Below are positions 1 to 15,275 of a stretch of DNA of 64,000 nucleotides, one piece after another. Below the pieces are notes generated by a model. That model did no database searches and was not told the origin of the DNA. It saw only the letters and a list, made by a program, of their open reading frames with translations. This DNA comes from Cyprinodon diabolis (lineage: Eukaryota; Chordata; Actinopteri; Cyprinodontiformes; Cyprinodontidae), in the NCBI GenBank assembly GCA_030533445.1, contig CM060064.1, forward strand, positions 22,849,126 through 22,913,125. The letters are read 5' to 3'. Position 1 is the stretch's first letter, and each line of letters opens with the position of its first letter. Made by a program: the position numbers and the translations under genes.

Positions 1-942
1 ATATATAATTGTGACCTTATTGATTTGAATAACTGAAGCGAGTGAAATTTGATAACATTCTACTTTATTTAAATGTAGATGTAATGTAGCTTTAATCCCC
101 CCCCACACCCCAAAAAAGATAAAAAAAAACGGGTCAAATCTTTGGTTATAGCCATGTTCCTCTTTCTACACAGAGCTAGAAATGGTTGAAATCTGACCCA
201 AAATGTTGCAGGGAAACAGGAATTAAGTTCAGCTGGATGTCACCCCTCTCTCTCCAAATACCCAGCACTTTCCCACCAGCACTCTGACATCTTTGTGGGT
301 CATATCACAGAATCCCTTTCATGAAGGGTGGCGGGTTTCAACGTCAGGAACTGTAATATCTCCTCCCCAAACCCTTCCCTCTGCCTCTTCCCCTTCCACC
401 GATAACAACTAATCCTTGCCTGGCATTAAACTGTGACCAAGATCAATTAAAACCCAGCCTCACCCCGATAGCAATCTCCCTGCACTGCAGCCAGTGGTGA
501 GAGGAGACTGTGTGTGTATGTATATGTGTGTGCACAGCCTGAATGTGGTTGCCAAGCCACAGGGAAAGCCTGCCATTGATTTTCATCGCCTCTTACCAGA
601 GATGAAAGAAAATAAAAAAACAATAACAGTGATGATCACAGCACTGCCAGCCATGGATGCATATAATAATTATCCACATCCGAATTAGTATTCCTTTCTT
701 TGCTTAATTATTTTGATTTGGCACTGGCTTAACTATTGTTATGAACTCCGTAATGAAAGTGAATAAACCTAAGTATTTCTTTGTGGGTCTATATCCCTAC
801 TCATTTTCTTATTGCTCATTTAAAACGAGTCCAATGAAGATCTCACTTGGAGGGTTTATGTTCATTTTCTCATGAAATGTCTTTTCCGGACTAAAATTCA
901 TCGCCTGGTGTCAGGAATGGCATATGGCGGGCAAAGAGTGTT
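1..942. other. No recognised gene
   Basis: AT-rich sequence with scattered short open frames. Nothing resembles a known exon, RNA gene or mobile element. A short frame at 494..688 has no recognisable domain. Confidence 0.5.
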
Positions 943-995
943 GATGGATGGATGGATGGATGGATGGATGGATGGATGGATGGATGGATGGATGG
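943..995. repeat. (GATG)n microsatellite
   Basis: About thirteen tandem tetranucleotide units, read directly. The Ser-Ile-His-Pro frames on the opposite strand are translations of this repeat. Confidence 0.95.
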
Positions 996-1016
996 GTAAG
1001 TAATAGGTGATATCTG

Positions 1017-1018
<2 letters not shown>

Positions 1019-1070
<52 letters not shown>
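1019..1070. repeat. (TA)n microsatellite
   Basis: Uninterrupted TA dinucleotides for about 52 bases, lying 24 bases after the GATG array. Confidence 0.95.
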
Positions 1071-1076
<6 letters not shown>

Positions 1077-4000
1077 TTGATACAGCTTATATAACATTTT
1101 AAAAGAAATAAACTTATGCAGACCTTATAATGACCTCAATCAAATTTTAGACTTTCCCAGGCTGCATAGGAACCCTGCAAGCACCAAGAGGCAATTCTCA
1201 GCCTATCCCTTTTATTTAGAAAGTTTAGCTTAAGTGGGCAGCAATTCTGTTACATATGGTGTGCCAGTACCTCAGCGTGTCATTGTTTCCAAGAATATTG
1301 GCATAAACAGTGAGATCGGTTTGCAGAAACGGAGGGCTTGATTCTTGGTTGCCAAACATGCTTTGGCTGTGAGATAGTGGGTGTGTGTGTGTGTGTGTGG
1401 TGGGGGTGTTGCAAGACACTAGAAAGGTAGAGGATAAGGAAGAAGGAAGTGGGCATGGCAGGACAAGGCGGGAAAAAGGGCGGCGTGGAGTCTCCAGCGG
1501 GTATTCTGACTGCCAAGTTGACTGTCATCTCTGCTACTGGGACCGACTGCTGTGGGCCTAAGGTTGTTTTGGTGTGTACATCAAAGGGAAAGGCTGTGAA
1601 CATGAAAACATAACTAATTTCACCCCTATCCATTCCATCTTTTACATCCCTTCCATTACTACTTCCACATGTTCCCCCTTTTCAATTTGCCTCCCCTACA
1701 GTGCCACATCCAAGGTGGAGCACAGTCTTTGTGCTCAGGGGGAGAGACCGCATGCCTGCAGGATTTACCAGAAAATATGTGAGAGAGGATGGACACGGAG
1801 TGTTGAGGTGGTGAGCTTTCACACCCCTTAGTGCTGTTTTATCAGGGACAGTTTGCAACATAAACATAACCCAGGAAAGTTTTTCACAGCTGTACAAGCC
1901 CCAAGTAAAGCACCATCTGGTGCCATTTTTATCCTCCTTCCACTGCGCCTCTGTTTCGCTGTTGCACTGCTGTCAGCACTGTTTCAATTACACTCTGCAG
2001 CTTATGTGTATAGTGGATTACACCAGCTCGACATTTGTGTGTACGGCTTGTGGCATGCTTGTGCTTTTAGGCTATAAAGAACTTTCTTTTATTGTTGAAC
2101 CAAAGACAATAGCGTTCTTGGCCTGTGAGGAGTTTCCATCCCTTTGCAACGAAATGGCAGAATGAAGATCTGAATTTTCCAGATTCAATTTAGAACAAAG
2201 AAATCTAATTTAGATTTTTTTTCATGTCTTTTCACCTCATTATGTACGATTGTTTTATTTTTAGTTTGTTTGAGCATTTTCTTAGTGTTGATTGGGTTTG
2301 CTTAGTTGTGACCTATTTTTATTTGGTGGTGGTGGTGTGTTTTTGTGTGTGTGGTGGGGGGCTGTTGGACAAGCCATGGGAATGAGAAGCAGCTTAACTT
2401 TCTGTTAGGTCTCTCTAGCAAAGCTCCATATGTCAAAGGTGCTTCTGTGTAAACTGGATGTCAATAGTAGGACTTGTGTGGCTGAAATGCACTAACACTA
2501 TGAATCTCAATCCCTTGAATGTTCAAACTAAAAGCTTTTGCTATCCTAAAGAATTAATTTAGTCCTATTACACTAACATATCACAGTGTGCTTCAGTTCA
2601 AATGTGCATGAAACATCAACACAAATAACTCTGAAGTAAAAAAGAATCAGTGGTTTACAAAATAAAAACACTTGCAGCAGAATTTGTTTAAAGAACTCCT
2701 ATTAATTACAAATCAGACAGACAAGAACAAAGCCATCGCTTTATTACACCATGAAAAAAAGGTGTAAGAAGGTGCTTTGTCCAGATGAAAACTAAATGCA
2801 ACCTTTTCACTATATGTAAACATATTTACCTTATATACCTCCCTAAACACATAACATGCAAAACAGGGTTGTAGAAGTATCTTGGAGTACAGACACCTTA
2901 CTTTGCATGGAAGCTGGTCAGAGCCAGTGAGAAGATGAATAAGGATAAACGGAAAACAATCCTAGAAAAAACTCAAAGGCATCGAAAAACTTACAAAAAA
3001 ACAAAACAAAAACAAAACTAAAGTAAAGTAAACTGAGCAAAACAACAGTAGGATGGAGATACACCTTTCAGCAAAACAACCCTTAACTTTTAACTAGAGG
3101 AACAGTAGCGAGACTCTATCCAGTCTCACTGATCTTGAGCTATTTAGGCACGAATGTTGAGGGATTCATATTCCTTAAAATCTGGAGCTGTAATTGTGGA
3201 TAAAGGTTGTTCTGCAAGCTGCTGGCTCAGTGAACTAGAAATCCATGACTTAAATTTCACATTTTTTATTGTATTTTTTTTTTTTATAATTTTCCTTCCA
3301 CTTTAGAAGGATGGAGTACTTTGTGTTGATATATTACATAACATACCAGTAATCCACACAATAGTTTGAAGTTTTAATGTGGCAGAATACAGAAAGTTTA
3401 AGGAGTATTTGTAATGAAACAGAGGCTGGATCCCAATAAACCAAGACAGGTTATCAGGCCAGAATCAGTGCAGAGACCATTACAGTATTAGCACGTTTGA
3501 CAAGCTGCACAAATTATGTCTGTCTAGAATTTTTTTAGGTGCAAAATCCCAGAAAACCATTAGTCTTCAGCATAGGAAGTTATGGGTGAACTTCAGCTTT
3601 AAAGACATGGCAGTGTTGTACCTCTTTATTCTCCTGAGGTAATAGGGTTTACTGTTTTATACTTACTTGATGGAGAACAGCATCCAGAGGAAGGTTATGA
3701 CTTTGCAATATAAGAAATAAATTATATTCTCCTGGCACCACTGAGAGGGATAAACACTACAGTTTCTTGAACCTGCTTCATGTTGTCAAATCTTTCAAGT
3801 AAAACTAGCAGGATAAGAAATGTTTGTGTGCAGAGGAAATGTGGAAAGCTACTCAAGAAATTCTATGACAACTGCTGCTGACCCCCCACACACTGCTGGA
3901 GCCCTGATGTGTACTGTAATTACATTTGTACAGAGGTGTACACTGCAGGACGTAGGTACCTAATACCTCAGTGCAAAGTCACTCGTCAGCTTTTAAGAGC

Positions 4001-5300
4001 TCGAGTTTATAGTTTAATTTAGAAGTGAGCAGAGGCAGGAGAAAAATGAGTTTGTTGCTTTATTAAAACTGAATTTCCAGTTGAAAGTCTTTCAGGAATC
4101 ATCCACTGTCTCTTGTATCCAATCAGAATAACTATCAATTCAAACTGTGCTTGGCAGAAAAAAAGCTACATGAAATGTATTACTTTATTATTGGGTTGAA
4201 TAATGTTCTTTATACTGGCTCAGATGGGGCTTGTTTTAGGAAGATGAGTTGAAAAACATACAAGGACCATCTGTCCCACTTCTTCAGATGTGCAGAAAGA
4301 CAGATAAATAGTGAAGACACTCGTCATCTGCCCTATATATTCATTGTTTATCTGTCCTGATCTGCTTTTGCCTGGCTGAATCGTAAAAATCTCTGTGTTG
4401 TGCACAGCCATGCTTGTAATTAAGCACATTCTGTGTTGAAAACATTGTTGGATCTCAAAGCATTAACAAGGTTATCCAAATGAAGACAGCTTACAAAAGA
4501 AATCAGGGATCAGGAGTGAATGACTAGAGGATAAAGAGATAGAAGGTTAAGTGGAAGGGGTGTCTTTTTTTTAGTCTTCTTATTCACTGTTCCTACACTG
4601 TAAGGGCTTGCTGTTTATTTTCATGTTCAGTGTTGTATGACTTAAATTGAATAGAATTTTTACTTTGCTTCAATAAGGCAGCGTTTCTTTATCGTCTAAA
4701 ATAGCGTTGATCAATGTTTCTTTAAGCTTTATGTCTTTTCAAGACTGTATTGTGTCTTTGAATTGTTTGCTCTTCAGCCTTTAGTGATGGGATGAGACTG
4801 ACTTTTGACAGCTAGACGAGTACTCGGCACAGAACAAGATGGAGGTAATATACATCAGTGGGTTTTTATTATCAAAGCTAATTTATTATTATGAGCTACT
4901 TGGTCCTCTTAAGGTTTGATATGGAATCAAAATCAGCCTTCAGACCTACAACTAGTTTTTAAAAGACACTTTCTACAAATAGTGATGCAAGAAAATATGT
5001 TTCTAGAATAAGAATTTCATGTAGGACACTGCTCTCCCACATGTATCTAAGTGCTTCATTGTTTGGCTATTTAATAATGGCCATAAAGATAAAACAAAAC
5101 CACCATGATTCAAATGACTTGGATTAAACCATGTGTTGGCTATTCTGAATACAAAATTTTTGGAGAAACAGTCCACCTGTGTTAATTGGGTCTAGTATTC
5201 TGTGATCGCTAGTATGCGCAAATGCTGGACAACAAACTGACAGTCCATACATTGCAGACTCTATAGTTACTATAGCAGTATGCCAAACATATGCAAAAAA
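1071..5300. other. Unannotated non-coding stretch
   Basis: No gene recognised. It includes a short GT run near 1379..1399 and several A- or T-rich tracts. Open frames such as 1280..1633 (minus) and 1574..1831 (plus) cross low-complexity sequence and show no domain. Confidence 0.5.
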
Positions 5301-5334
5301 ATCCATCCATCCATCCATCCATCCATCCATCCAT
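5301..5334. repeat. (ATCC)n microsatellite
   Basis: Tandem ATCC units for about 34 bases, just left of the solo LTR. Confidence 0.95.
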
Positions 5335-5356
5335 GCTTATGTGATTGGCCTAGTAG

Positions 5357-6069
5357 TGTTGGGATCTGGAGCTGTACCACCTTCCTCCAGCAGAGTGCGC
5401 CGTGGGTCTCCTGGAGCTGGAGTCTTCCAGCACACCTGAGACGCATCTACTCATCAGGAGACCTGCCCTTTATAACCAGCTGCCAGACCTTGCTTCGACG
5501 CCGCAGTGTTGACCTTAGTTTGGTTAGCGACCTGAGCCTTCGAAACTGATAAGAATCTTAGTTGTCTCTAGAGAGAGATCTGATTCTAACTCTCTTCTGT
5601 TTTTGTCTCTCAGGAAACCTGTCTCTAGCCTGAAGCTCTGGATGAGCTTAACCTGCCAATCTGCCCTGGTGAGCCAAACCTGAAGATTCCTATGTGGATT
5701 CTCCTGCTGCTCTTAGTGAAGAGCTGAAACTCAAATCAAGGTCTGCCATTCAAAGTGAGAAGCTAGACGCTGCAGCTGCTCGTGTACTCTGCTGAACAAA
5801 CAGTCTTTGGACCCAACGGTTCCTCCTCTCTCAAAGAGAAGCCCGGATTCAGTCAAGGTAGAATTCTGAATTATCTAAGGACTCAAGCTCATCTGCCTGC
5901 CTTTCTAATCAAACTATCATCTCTGCAGACTTCAGTGAACCAGCCCGGACCAGTTCAAGATCCTGTACTTAACTTGTATTATTGCACATTCAACAAACTC
6001 TGTTAAACCTTTTACCCAGTCTCCGTTGTGTTCTGCATGTGGGCTAAGCAACTAAAACCCATCATGACA
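5357..6069 (+). mobile_element. Solo LTR, Ty3/gypsy-like
   Basis: A 713 bp segment begins TGTTGGGATC and ends CATGACA, giving the TG...CA termini of LTRs. The five bases before it (5352..5356) and after it (6070..6074) are both AGTAG, a perfect target duplication. No gag or pol is attached, so this is a solo LTR left by recombination between the two ends of a former element. The 3' end resembles fish gypsy-type LTRs I know from memory, so the superfamily is inference; the boundaries are seen directly. The open frames at 5280..5549 and 5782..6006 lie in or across it and are not host genes. Confidence 0.85.
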
Positions 6070-6519
6070 AGTAGTTGATTATTGAATGAGTAAATTATAC
6101 TGTGTTATAACAATAAAGTTGCCAAACAAATTTTGAAAGTAGGTAATTGGAAAGATGGATGATAAAAGAAGAGAACATACCCAAGAAGAGATTTAGAAAA
6201 GAATTACAAGTAATAATTAGAAAATACATTCAATTTCAATTACAATTATTATCTGCATTTTAAGGCGGTTTACTAAAAAAAGTCTGTTCAGTCCAATCAT
6301 ATGGACAGATTCCACATCAAGTAGATGCATTCTAGATGAGCTTAGTTATCAAAAAATGCAATCAAATCACAGAAATAACTTTAATCTAAAAAAAGTAATA
6401 GCAAATACAAAATTTGTGAAAATGAACAAATGAAAGTCATAAAATACTAGACAAAAATGATGGTACCATTAAGTTAATATTTTCTTGCACAACCTTTTGA
6501 GGCAATTACTGCAAGCAAA

Positions 6520-7765
<1,246 letters not shown>

Positions 7766-8114
7766 GTTGAGTGTGGTACACACCATGTTACGAAGCAGTG
7801 CAGTGATTACCTGTAGCCCTATAAATAGGCCTACTGACGGATTACACACTGGAAGGCACCTGTGATGGTAAATAGTAGACACATCTTGGTTTAGCACTTT
7901 TTCTGGGGGATCCATCATTTTTGTCCAGGTCAGTTTCAGTATATTTTAATAAAGCATTCAGTCAAAGCATTGTAGAAAACCAATACTTGACTTTCATTTG
8001 TTTATTTTAAAATCATTTTTATGTTTTATTACTTTTGACCAATTCAGGTTAATTCTGTGACAATTGTGGGTTTTTAATTTTTAAACGAGAGGTGACTACA
8101 ATTATGTCCACATG

Positions 8115-11100
8115 TATAAATAACCTTGCCTCATGCTCCCACACTTTGAAAATCCCCGATCTAAGGGATGAAAGGGAGCACATGCATGATTTAAACCGAT
8201 GTAATAGATTAAAACAGGGAAGCCACATATAAAGAAAGAACAGAAACGTTACTTTTGCATATACTATGGAATAGAGCTCCAAAAGAATGGTCAGTGTAAG
8301 AGTGCTATTCTGCTTCCTATCTCGCTTCAATTTTCAAACTCTTTAAAAGACATATCTTGTTGATGAAGAGGAGCTTTCTTTATGAACCTGTTCCGACTTC
8401 CCTGGTTGCACTAGACCAGACCAGTTGTGGAGAAGAGATTTACTTCTGTGGAGCAGTAGTAATCAAAATTTGACCCTGATGTCAAGAGTTTTTTTTCAAC
8501 ATTAACATTCATCACATTAAGGACACAGATCCAGGGTCAGAGAAATATTTAGGTAACACACCACATGCAAAACAGTAACAAAGAGATGAAAAGTAGAGGC
8601 AGAAAAAATAGCCCATGGATTCATGGGTGGAAGTGAGATCAATTCAAAAAAGATTGAAATTAGCATCCTGGTTATGCAAACATGTGCCCACATTTGCATG
8701 TTGACTGGGTGGCTAAGTGTTCACATTTAGTTTGTTCCATTTGCGATTGGCAATATGTTCTTGACCAAATGTTCATGTTGCAGGAACATTTAAGGATAAA
8801 TTTAAGTCATTTGATGTTTGTAGAAACCATTCACGCAATACGTATGACTTTCAGAACAGATAAAACCACACAAACATAATCAAGACTGGAGAGTCCCGCA
8901 GGGAGTTTACTCATCTCTGTCTCCACCTTTCATTACCTGCCCCGCCTTATGTGAGGACAGCTGGATAAACCTGCTGCCTCTGCAGAGCATCTCTGCAGGT
9001 CTCCCTCACGGTGGTCCCCCCAATCTCCCCTCCCACTCTTGGCCACTAAAAACCTACCCATGGCTACTTTCAAACTTGTATCGCATGATTAGACTTGGGT
9101 TGCATCCCAGAACACTGCTTAGCCCCAGCAGATATTCAGCGGGGAGCAACACAGCCAATGCATAATTTCTCAAGATGGGGTAACTCACACTGAGAGAATG
9201 ATTCCCAATCCTGCACCGGAAATATGTGACAAGCATACTAAAAGACTAAATAAGATGGCACTGACCAAATTACAAACAGCAAAAGTTGACCTTTTTTTAC
9301 CCTGTCACTTTAAAATGGAGCAGCCAGTAAGGTAAAATTTAAACTAAAGTCTTACAAATGAATATAAATCAATGGAAATTTGAGAATGTCATGTTCTTAT
9401 GTCCTATAATCACCATCTCCTTTTAAAAGTGAAGTGTGAAAGACTCAATTGATCATTTCCATCAATTTTGTTTATATTTCTGCTATGGTGTATAGCTGAT
9501 GATACTTATGATTTGCATGACAAGTCCACTCTAGCTGTAGGTAGTGAAGAACACAGTCTGAAGTAGCAGAGAACTGATGATTTTATGTTTTATTTTATGT
9601 TACTTTATATTAGTGAGACCTTCAGCAATCGCTTAATTTAGTGAGACTAACTTTTCTCCACATAATGAGCCTATGATTTGCTTGTGAAAATTTTGCCACA
9701 CAAAAAGGCCCTAAATGTTTTTTCCAAAATAAAACCTGAATATTTAGTGGATGAAAAGGAAATGGAATTGAAAGCATTGTTAAAAATCAGACTATTCTTT
9801 CCCTCATTCAGCTCCGGATGAAATAAAGTGCCATCTGAAGCTAATTATTATGGCTTAGCACGCATGGAGGTTTATGTCCGATTGTTTTGAAAGCCTGGTT
9901 GATTAAAAGCTATCTGTTCTCATCAGTTGATATTTTATACTGACAGAAGGCACTAAAAACTAAAACTCCTGTCAAATGAAACATTTGCTTACCTGGTAAA
10001 GTTCATGCTGAAAAATCACTTCTGTGGGCTGACTGTTAACGCCTTGTTTGCAGTGGCATACAAAACCACAAATAATTTAACAGGATAAAAATGAATAAGG
10101 TAAGATGATTATAAAAAAAAGAAGGGAAAGTTTGAATGAAAAAATTAGCTAAGTACTTTTGGATAGTACCATTGAAGGTCACACTAAAGAAATAGATTTT
10201 TAATTTTGATTTTAAAGCATCTTATAGTTTCATTTCTTTTACAGTTTTCATGGAGTTAAAAGCTTCTTCTCTAGGTCTCTTCTCAGATATTTAAGTTTGA
10301 GATAATATTTTCCATATTATTTTGGCCATGTAAAGCATTGCAAGCATTTTATTTTCAAATGTGAAGAGGTAGTTGGCTTTAGGAGAACAAGAGGAGCATC
10401 AAAAATATGTTATGAAGATGTTTGTGGGCCTCTGTATCTGCCAAACAAGAAAATTGCAGTTCCCTTTCATCCAATTCTAATCAACATGGAACATGTGGGA
10501 GACTAATGGTGTTTTTCTGTTGGCAAAGCTACGCTCGCTTCACCTCTGAGTGGGACAGTGTGTCGAACTGAAGAGATTATAGGCAGTGCAGTATGCAGGA
10601 ACAGGTCAAATGGGCAAAATGTGAATTTTTTATTTTCAATAGCTTCTGAATATTTAACTGCAGGGGTCATTTAGAAAAAACAGATCTTTATAACCTATTT
10701 ATTTATTTTAGTGTGTATTTTAAACCCAAGTAAAGCTTTTTTTTTTACATTAATACCATGACTTACCCCAGCTTTATCCCCTGAGCCCTCAGTTGAGTGA
10801 AGGCACCATTCCTTCACACATTGTGTGTTTTAGTGTGTTTACACAAGTTGCATTTTTGTCATTGTGATTATTTCTTCATGTGAACCTTTATTGGGGAATT
10901 TTGCACAACTGGCTGCATTTTTGGTCTGTATAATTCACAGGTACATAACCTGGTTCCTTTAGCATTTATGCATACAGCTCAGGTTTATGCCACTATAAAG
11001 ACATCTTTCCTTCAGTCATGCCCATAAATTCAATTTCTAGGTCGGGAAACATGAAACAGGAATTAAAAACAGACTTCCACTGTGACTGGATGTGTGCCAA

Positions 11101-13686
11101 GATACTTTTCAGCCAATTCCTTTTTTTTCTTCCCTGCTTTTTCTTCTGTATGCATACGGGGAAGGTTTTAACAGAGGGTGAACGTACAGACCTGTCTGCC
11201 AAGGGTTTTAGGGAGAGCAGTGATGTTACCATGGCACTTGCACCCCTCTGTGTGAGCCACTGATTCCCCGTTGGGAAGATTTTGCATGCAGGTTGGAGAG
11301 AGAAAGCTGCTGGCCCCCCAAATGCATTCCATCACCCTCACCCCAAGGGTCCTCTGCTACAGCAGTATTTCAATACACAGAATAGAGCTGGGACAGAGGG
11401 GTTTCTGGCCATAGAAAAGGATGTGTATATTAAAGAGAAAAAAAGGTTTCATATGCTTGCACTGAGTTGAATAAGAAGGGATGTATTTAAAAGACACATA
11501 AGAAGACTGATGTAGAGGTCATGAGGAGATCTAAAAGCATGGAAACAGAAGGATTAAATGCTTTGAACACAAGATTGTTGGACTTTGGATATCTTGAAAT
11601 GTCACTGTGTTAAGGTCTAGACCATTGGTGTTCGAAGGTGAAGCTTCCTTACACAAAACTACAAAAAAAAAATCATGAAAAAAAAAGTAATAGGTAGCAT
11701 AATTCTTCATTCAATGCACTCCAAATAGGAATGTCCAGGGGAAGCAAATATCAGAATATTAGTATTGGAATTCCGTGATTAAACTTAACCCCACTAATAA
11801 TATGTGTACATTTTATCCACGGTTATAACTGCACTAATATTGAACTTCATGGTGCTGTTTTAGGAAACTCATGGTCTATTTAGCACAACAGTCATACTTG
11901 TTTTATATGCCATGCACATTATTCAAATGATGTTGTCATGGTTTTTCTTAAAACATGTTTATCTTTACAGCTGCGTTTAATGTAAAAGAAAAAATGCATG
12001 TCTTTTTCTGTCAGTGACTAAATGTACTCCTCATTGTTAATGTTCCAAGCTTAGCAATTTTTTGCTATACTTGGTGAGTATTTAAAAATCTTCAGGGGTT
12101 CTTCTACCCAAAAACACCTAGCAGAAAATCTCGGGCGTTTAACACATATCAGCCTAATTCCTGTCAACAAGAAACAGGTGCTACCATGAGTCCTTTGCTA
12201 TACTAAAGTAAGTTGGCCTAGTCTTCATAACATGGTCAATCGCGGATTCAGTCTGCAGATTTTTAACCCTGTTCTAGAACAAAATGCATAGTGCATGGTC
12301 TGCTATAATTGAAAAATAATCTCATTTTTATTGACTAGTTGGAAGTCCCAAAGTGGACCACGTGGTTAAAAACTAAAATTGGATCTGAGTTAATGAATAA
12401 AGTTATAATAAAACCTCATTACCTTGTTCAAATGGTAAATGTCTGTTTATATTTCTTTTGGGTAATTTTTTGCTAGTCTTAGCAGAAAGGAAAGGGGGTA
12501 AGAGTGATGCTATAAAAGACTGGAATCAGAAGAACATTTGAAGCATAGGTGTTTTTGGTTTGTTTGTTTTATGTTTTTTTTTCTTAACAACCTTTTGCTT
12601 TTCCAATTGAATACTTTTTATTAGCCTCACTTGAGTTTTTTTGTGTGTGAGTGTTTTGTTTTTTTAATAGCAGTTTATTGTGCAAAGTCAGCCATATCTG
12701 TTGAAATATTGTCATTGATCAAGACTTCAAAATCCATTTATGGCTGCAGCACATTTAGTCATTACTTCTAATTAGTATGTCGTTAAATAATTTGCTCACC
12801 TACAGTAGTATTGTCCTATCCTTCACTTCAAGACCCTTAAAGTGCATGGCGTCTAAATCCAACTTCCACTGCAAATAAAACACAGCATATTATCTGTGCC
12901 TTTAATGAGGAGCCAACACAAAGAAAAATAGAGACCATACAAACTATGTAGTCTTGGAGCAATGTGAGGCTGAAGTAAGCTGGTAGACCTTAGAAACTGT
13001 GTTCTTATCACAAGTTTGATTTTTTTGTTTACTTTTTGGAGCTCAATCCTTTTATCTAAGATCTAACCTGTAATGAAGAGTTAAACCCATGCTGACTTCT
13101 TAGTAAATGCACTTATCACTGCAGTAGAAGGACTCCAATGCCAATGAGATGAGTTGGATGCTCACTTAACATTCAGTATGCATGTCCTCACCTACACGGC
13201 CCTGTATTCCACACACTCTAGGCCCACATTATACAAACATACACACCCAAACTGTTAGTACATGATCCCATACACAAAACACAAAGGTGCACACAAAGGT
13301 GCTGGCTTTTTCACCAGCTGTTCAGCTCTGTTTCTTCAACTCAAGTAATACTATAGTGCTGTTGAGTTGACATGTAAGATTATTGAACAGAAAATGAATT
13401 CTCCTTGAGGTATTTATACCAAAACTTTTCCATGTGACAATTTTTTCATAATTTGGTGAGGTAATATTAACTCATTAGAGTAATCAGCCTGTCTATTTAT
13501 TTAATGTGGTCATTCTGCCTGCCAAAGGCGGATCAGCAGTTGTATGAAAACAGGTTCCTCTAATCACTCTTCTGCACCAACACCTCCAATCACAAACTAG
13601 ACACATATCAAAAAGCAGTGTGGATAGTATTTTAATGTCCTGATACCATAGAAGAGGTTGTATTTTTCTTTTCTGATACTCAAGAA
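8115..13686. other. Unannotated non-coding stretch
   Basis: About 5.5 kb of AT-rich sequence with no recognisable gene, RNA or transposon. Open frames here are below 95 codons and have no domain signature. Confidence 0.5.
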
Positions 13687-13913
13687 CAAGGGTGAGCAAA
13701 TCCAGTTCCCGAGGGCCGGTATCCTTAAACTTTTAGATGTGCATTTAGTTCAACACACCTGAATCAAGTAATTAGATGATTGAGAGGACTCTGAAGGAAC
13801 TGACTGCATACTGAGGAGGTAACTCAAGCCATTTGCTTGAGGTGTGTTGGACAAAGGATGGATGAAAAACTTTCAGGATATCAGCCCTCAGGAACTGGAA
13901 TTCCCCAACCCTA
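13687..13913. mobile_element. hAT-like miniature element (MITE)
   Basis: The ends are imperfect inverted repeats: left CAAGGGTGAGCAAATCCAG, right (revcomp) TAGGGTTGGGGAATTCCAG. At 227 bp it has no coding capacity. The termini resemble fish hAT-type non-autonomous elements. A clean 8 bp target duplication is not visible, so the exact ends and superfamily are tentative. Confidence 0.6.
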
Positions 13914-14821
13914 CTGTAGAGGATGTCATATAGTCATGAACGCATAATGAATACATAAAGACCAAATGTGGACAGAAGTAATTTCATTCTCCAAAACAAA
14001 GACCTGCTTTCAGATTATCTTTGCTTGTGTGTGTCTTCCTAACACTTTTAGTTTTTCAGGTTCTCCCACAAAGCCTTAAACTGTAAGCAATGTAGTTCCT
14101 AACATCTACATTTCTGTTATAGAACTTATTCTAAAGAAATGACATGAGCACAGTCATCATGATTCAAATGGCCAAATGCATAACCCATACACAAAAGAAA
14201 CCAACAACCAAGACAGACAACAGGTTGGTCATTGATATGCATCTTACTTGCAATGTGCTTCAGAGGATGGACCTCCTTGCTGCTTAAAGATATCTGCTTT
14301 TCAACTACATGTTGCTCTAGCGTGAGCAGACAGAATTGACAAAGACTCATAAGTAGATGTGAAAACATCTTCAGAAAAACTGAGTGAAAGTCCAGGTAAC
14401 TCTAATCTAAGCCTGTTATGTGGTTGCCATTACCCGGCTGAGAATTTACACTGACATGTTTACATTGATTTCCTTAGTGTTTTGTTAAATTGCATCATGA
14501 TTTATTGAACTGTTTATAGTATCCGTGGCCCGTACTGAATGTCTTTCTCACAACAGTTTGCTGAAATTTTGGCCCAATGTTCCTGACAGAGCTGGTCAAG
14601 TGAATTGGGTTTTCAAGCAGTGGTCCACCAAAATGAATGTAGCACTATTCTTGTATATTTATAATTCTCATGTGTGCTTCAGTTTTAAATTAATGACTGA
14701 CGTCTTGATATCTTGTTTGTTTGTGTAGATCCCCATTAGCTACTGAGTCAAAGCAGTAGCTATTCTTCCTGGGGTCTTAACATTTTTTAACAGATAAGCT
14801 GTGTAACAATGAAGCCAAATA

Positions 14822-14828
<7 letters not shown>
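13914..14828. other. Unannotated non-coding stretch
   Basis: No gene recognised. The frame at 14126..14368 (minus) has no domain. Confidence 0.45.

Positions 14829-14903
<75 letters not shown>
14829..14903. repeat. (AC)n microsatellite
   Basis: About 37 tandem AC units, read directly. Confidence 0.97.
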
Positions 14904-14905
<2 letters not shown>

Positions 14906-15035
14906 ACAATACAACTTCATACACATATAAAATATACACACAAATACACATAACAATATATTATGTACTATGTACAAAACAATACCAATCTCTGGGTATT
15001 ATGTAAACATTTCAGTTACTATTGTTTATTATGAA

Positions 15036-15275
15036 TTACTTAATTCCATAAATGTTAAAGTCACTCCAAAGTAAATACATAAAGTCTAAGCCTTTTGGAA
15101 AAGCTAACATTCTACATCTCTGAAACCAAGAATTGCGGGAGTAATTCCAAGTTAGCCTGCTGTCCACAGTCACGCCAAGCAATTTGGCCTCAGCCACTTG
15201 TTCAATGATTGAACCGCTAACAATCAAGTTAAGAGTAGGTAAGCCTTTTAAAAGATGATTAGATCCCAACACCAT
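15036..15275 (-). pseudogene. LINE reverse transcriptase C-terminal relic
   Basis: The 79-codon minus frame contains AEAKLLGVTVDSRLTW, which fits the conserved block after the polymerase palm of jockey/L2-type non-LTR reverse transcriptases, where a GV-x-(I/V)D-x-LTW motif is typical. Upstream, MVLGSN resembles the preceding strand. No catalytic motif, endonuclease or intact ORF is present, so it is a 5'-truncated dead copy. Clade assignment beyond non-LTR is uncertain. Confidence 0.6.
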
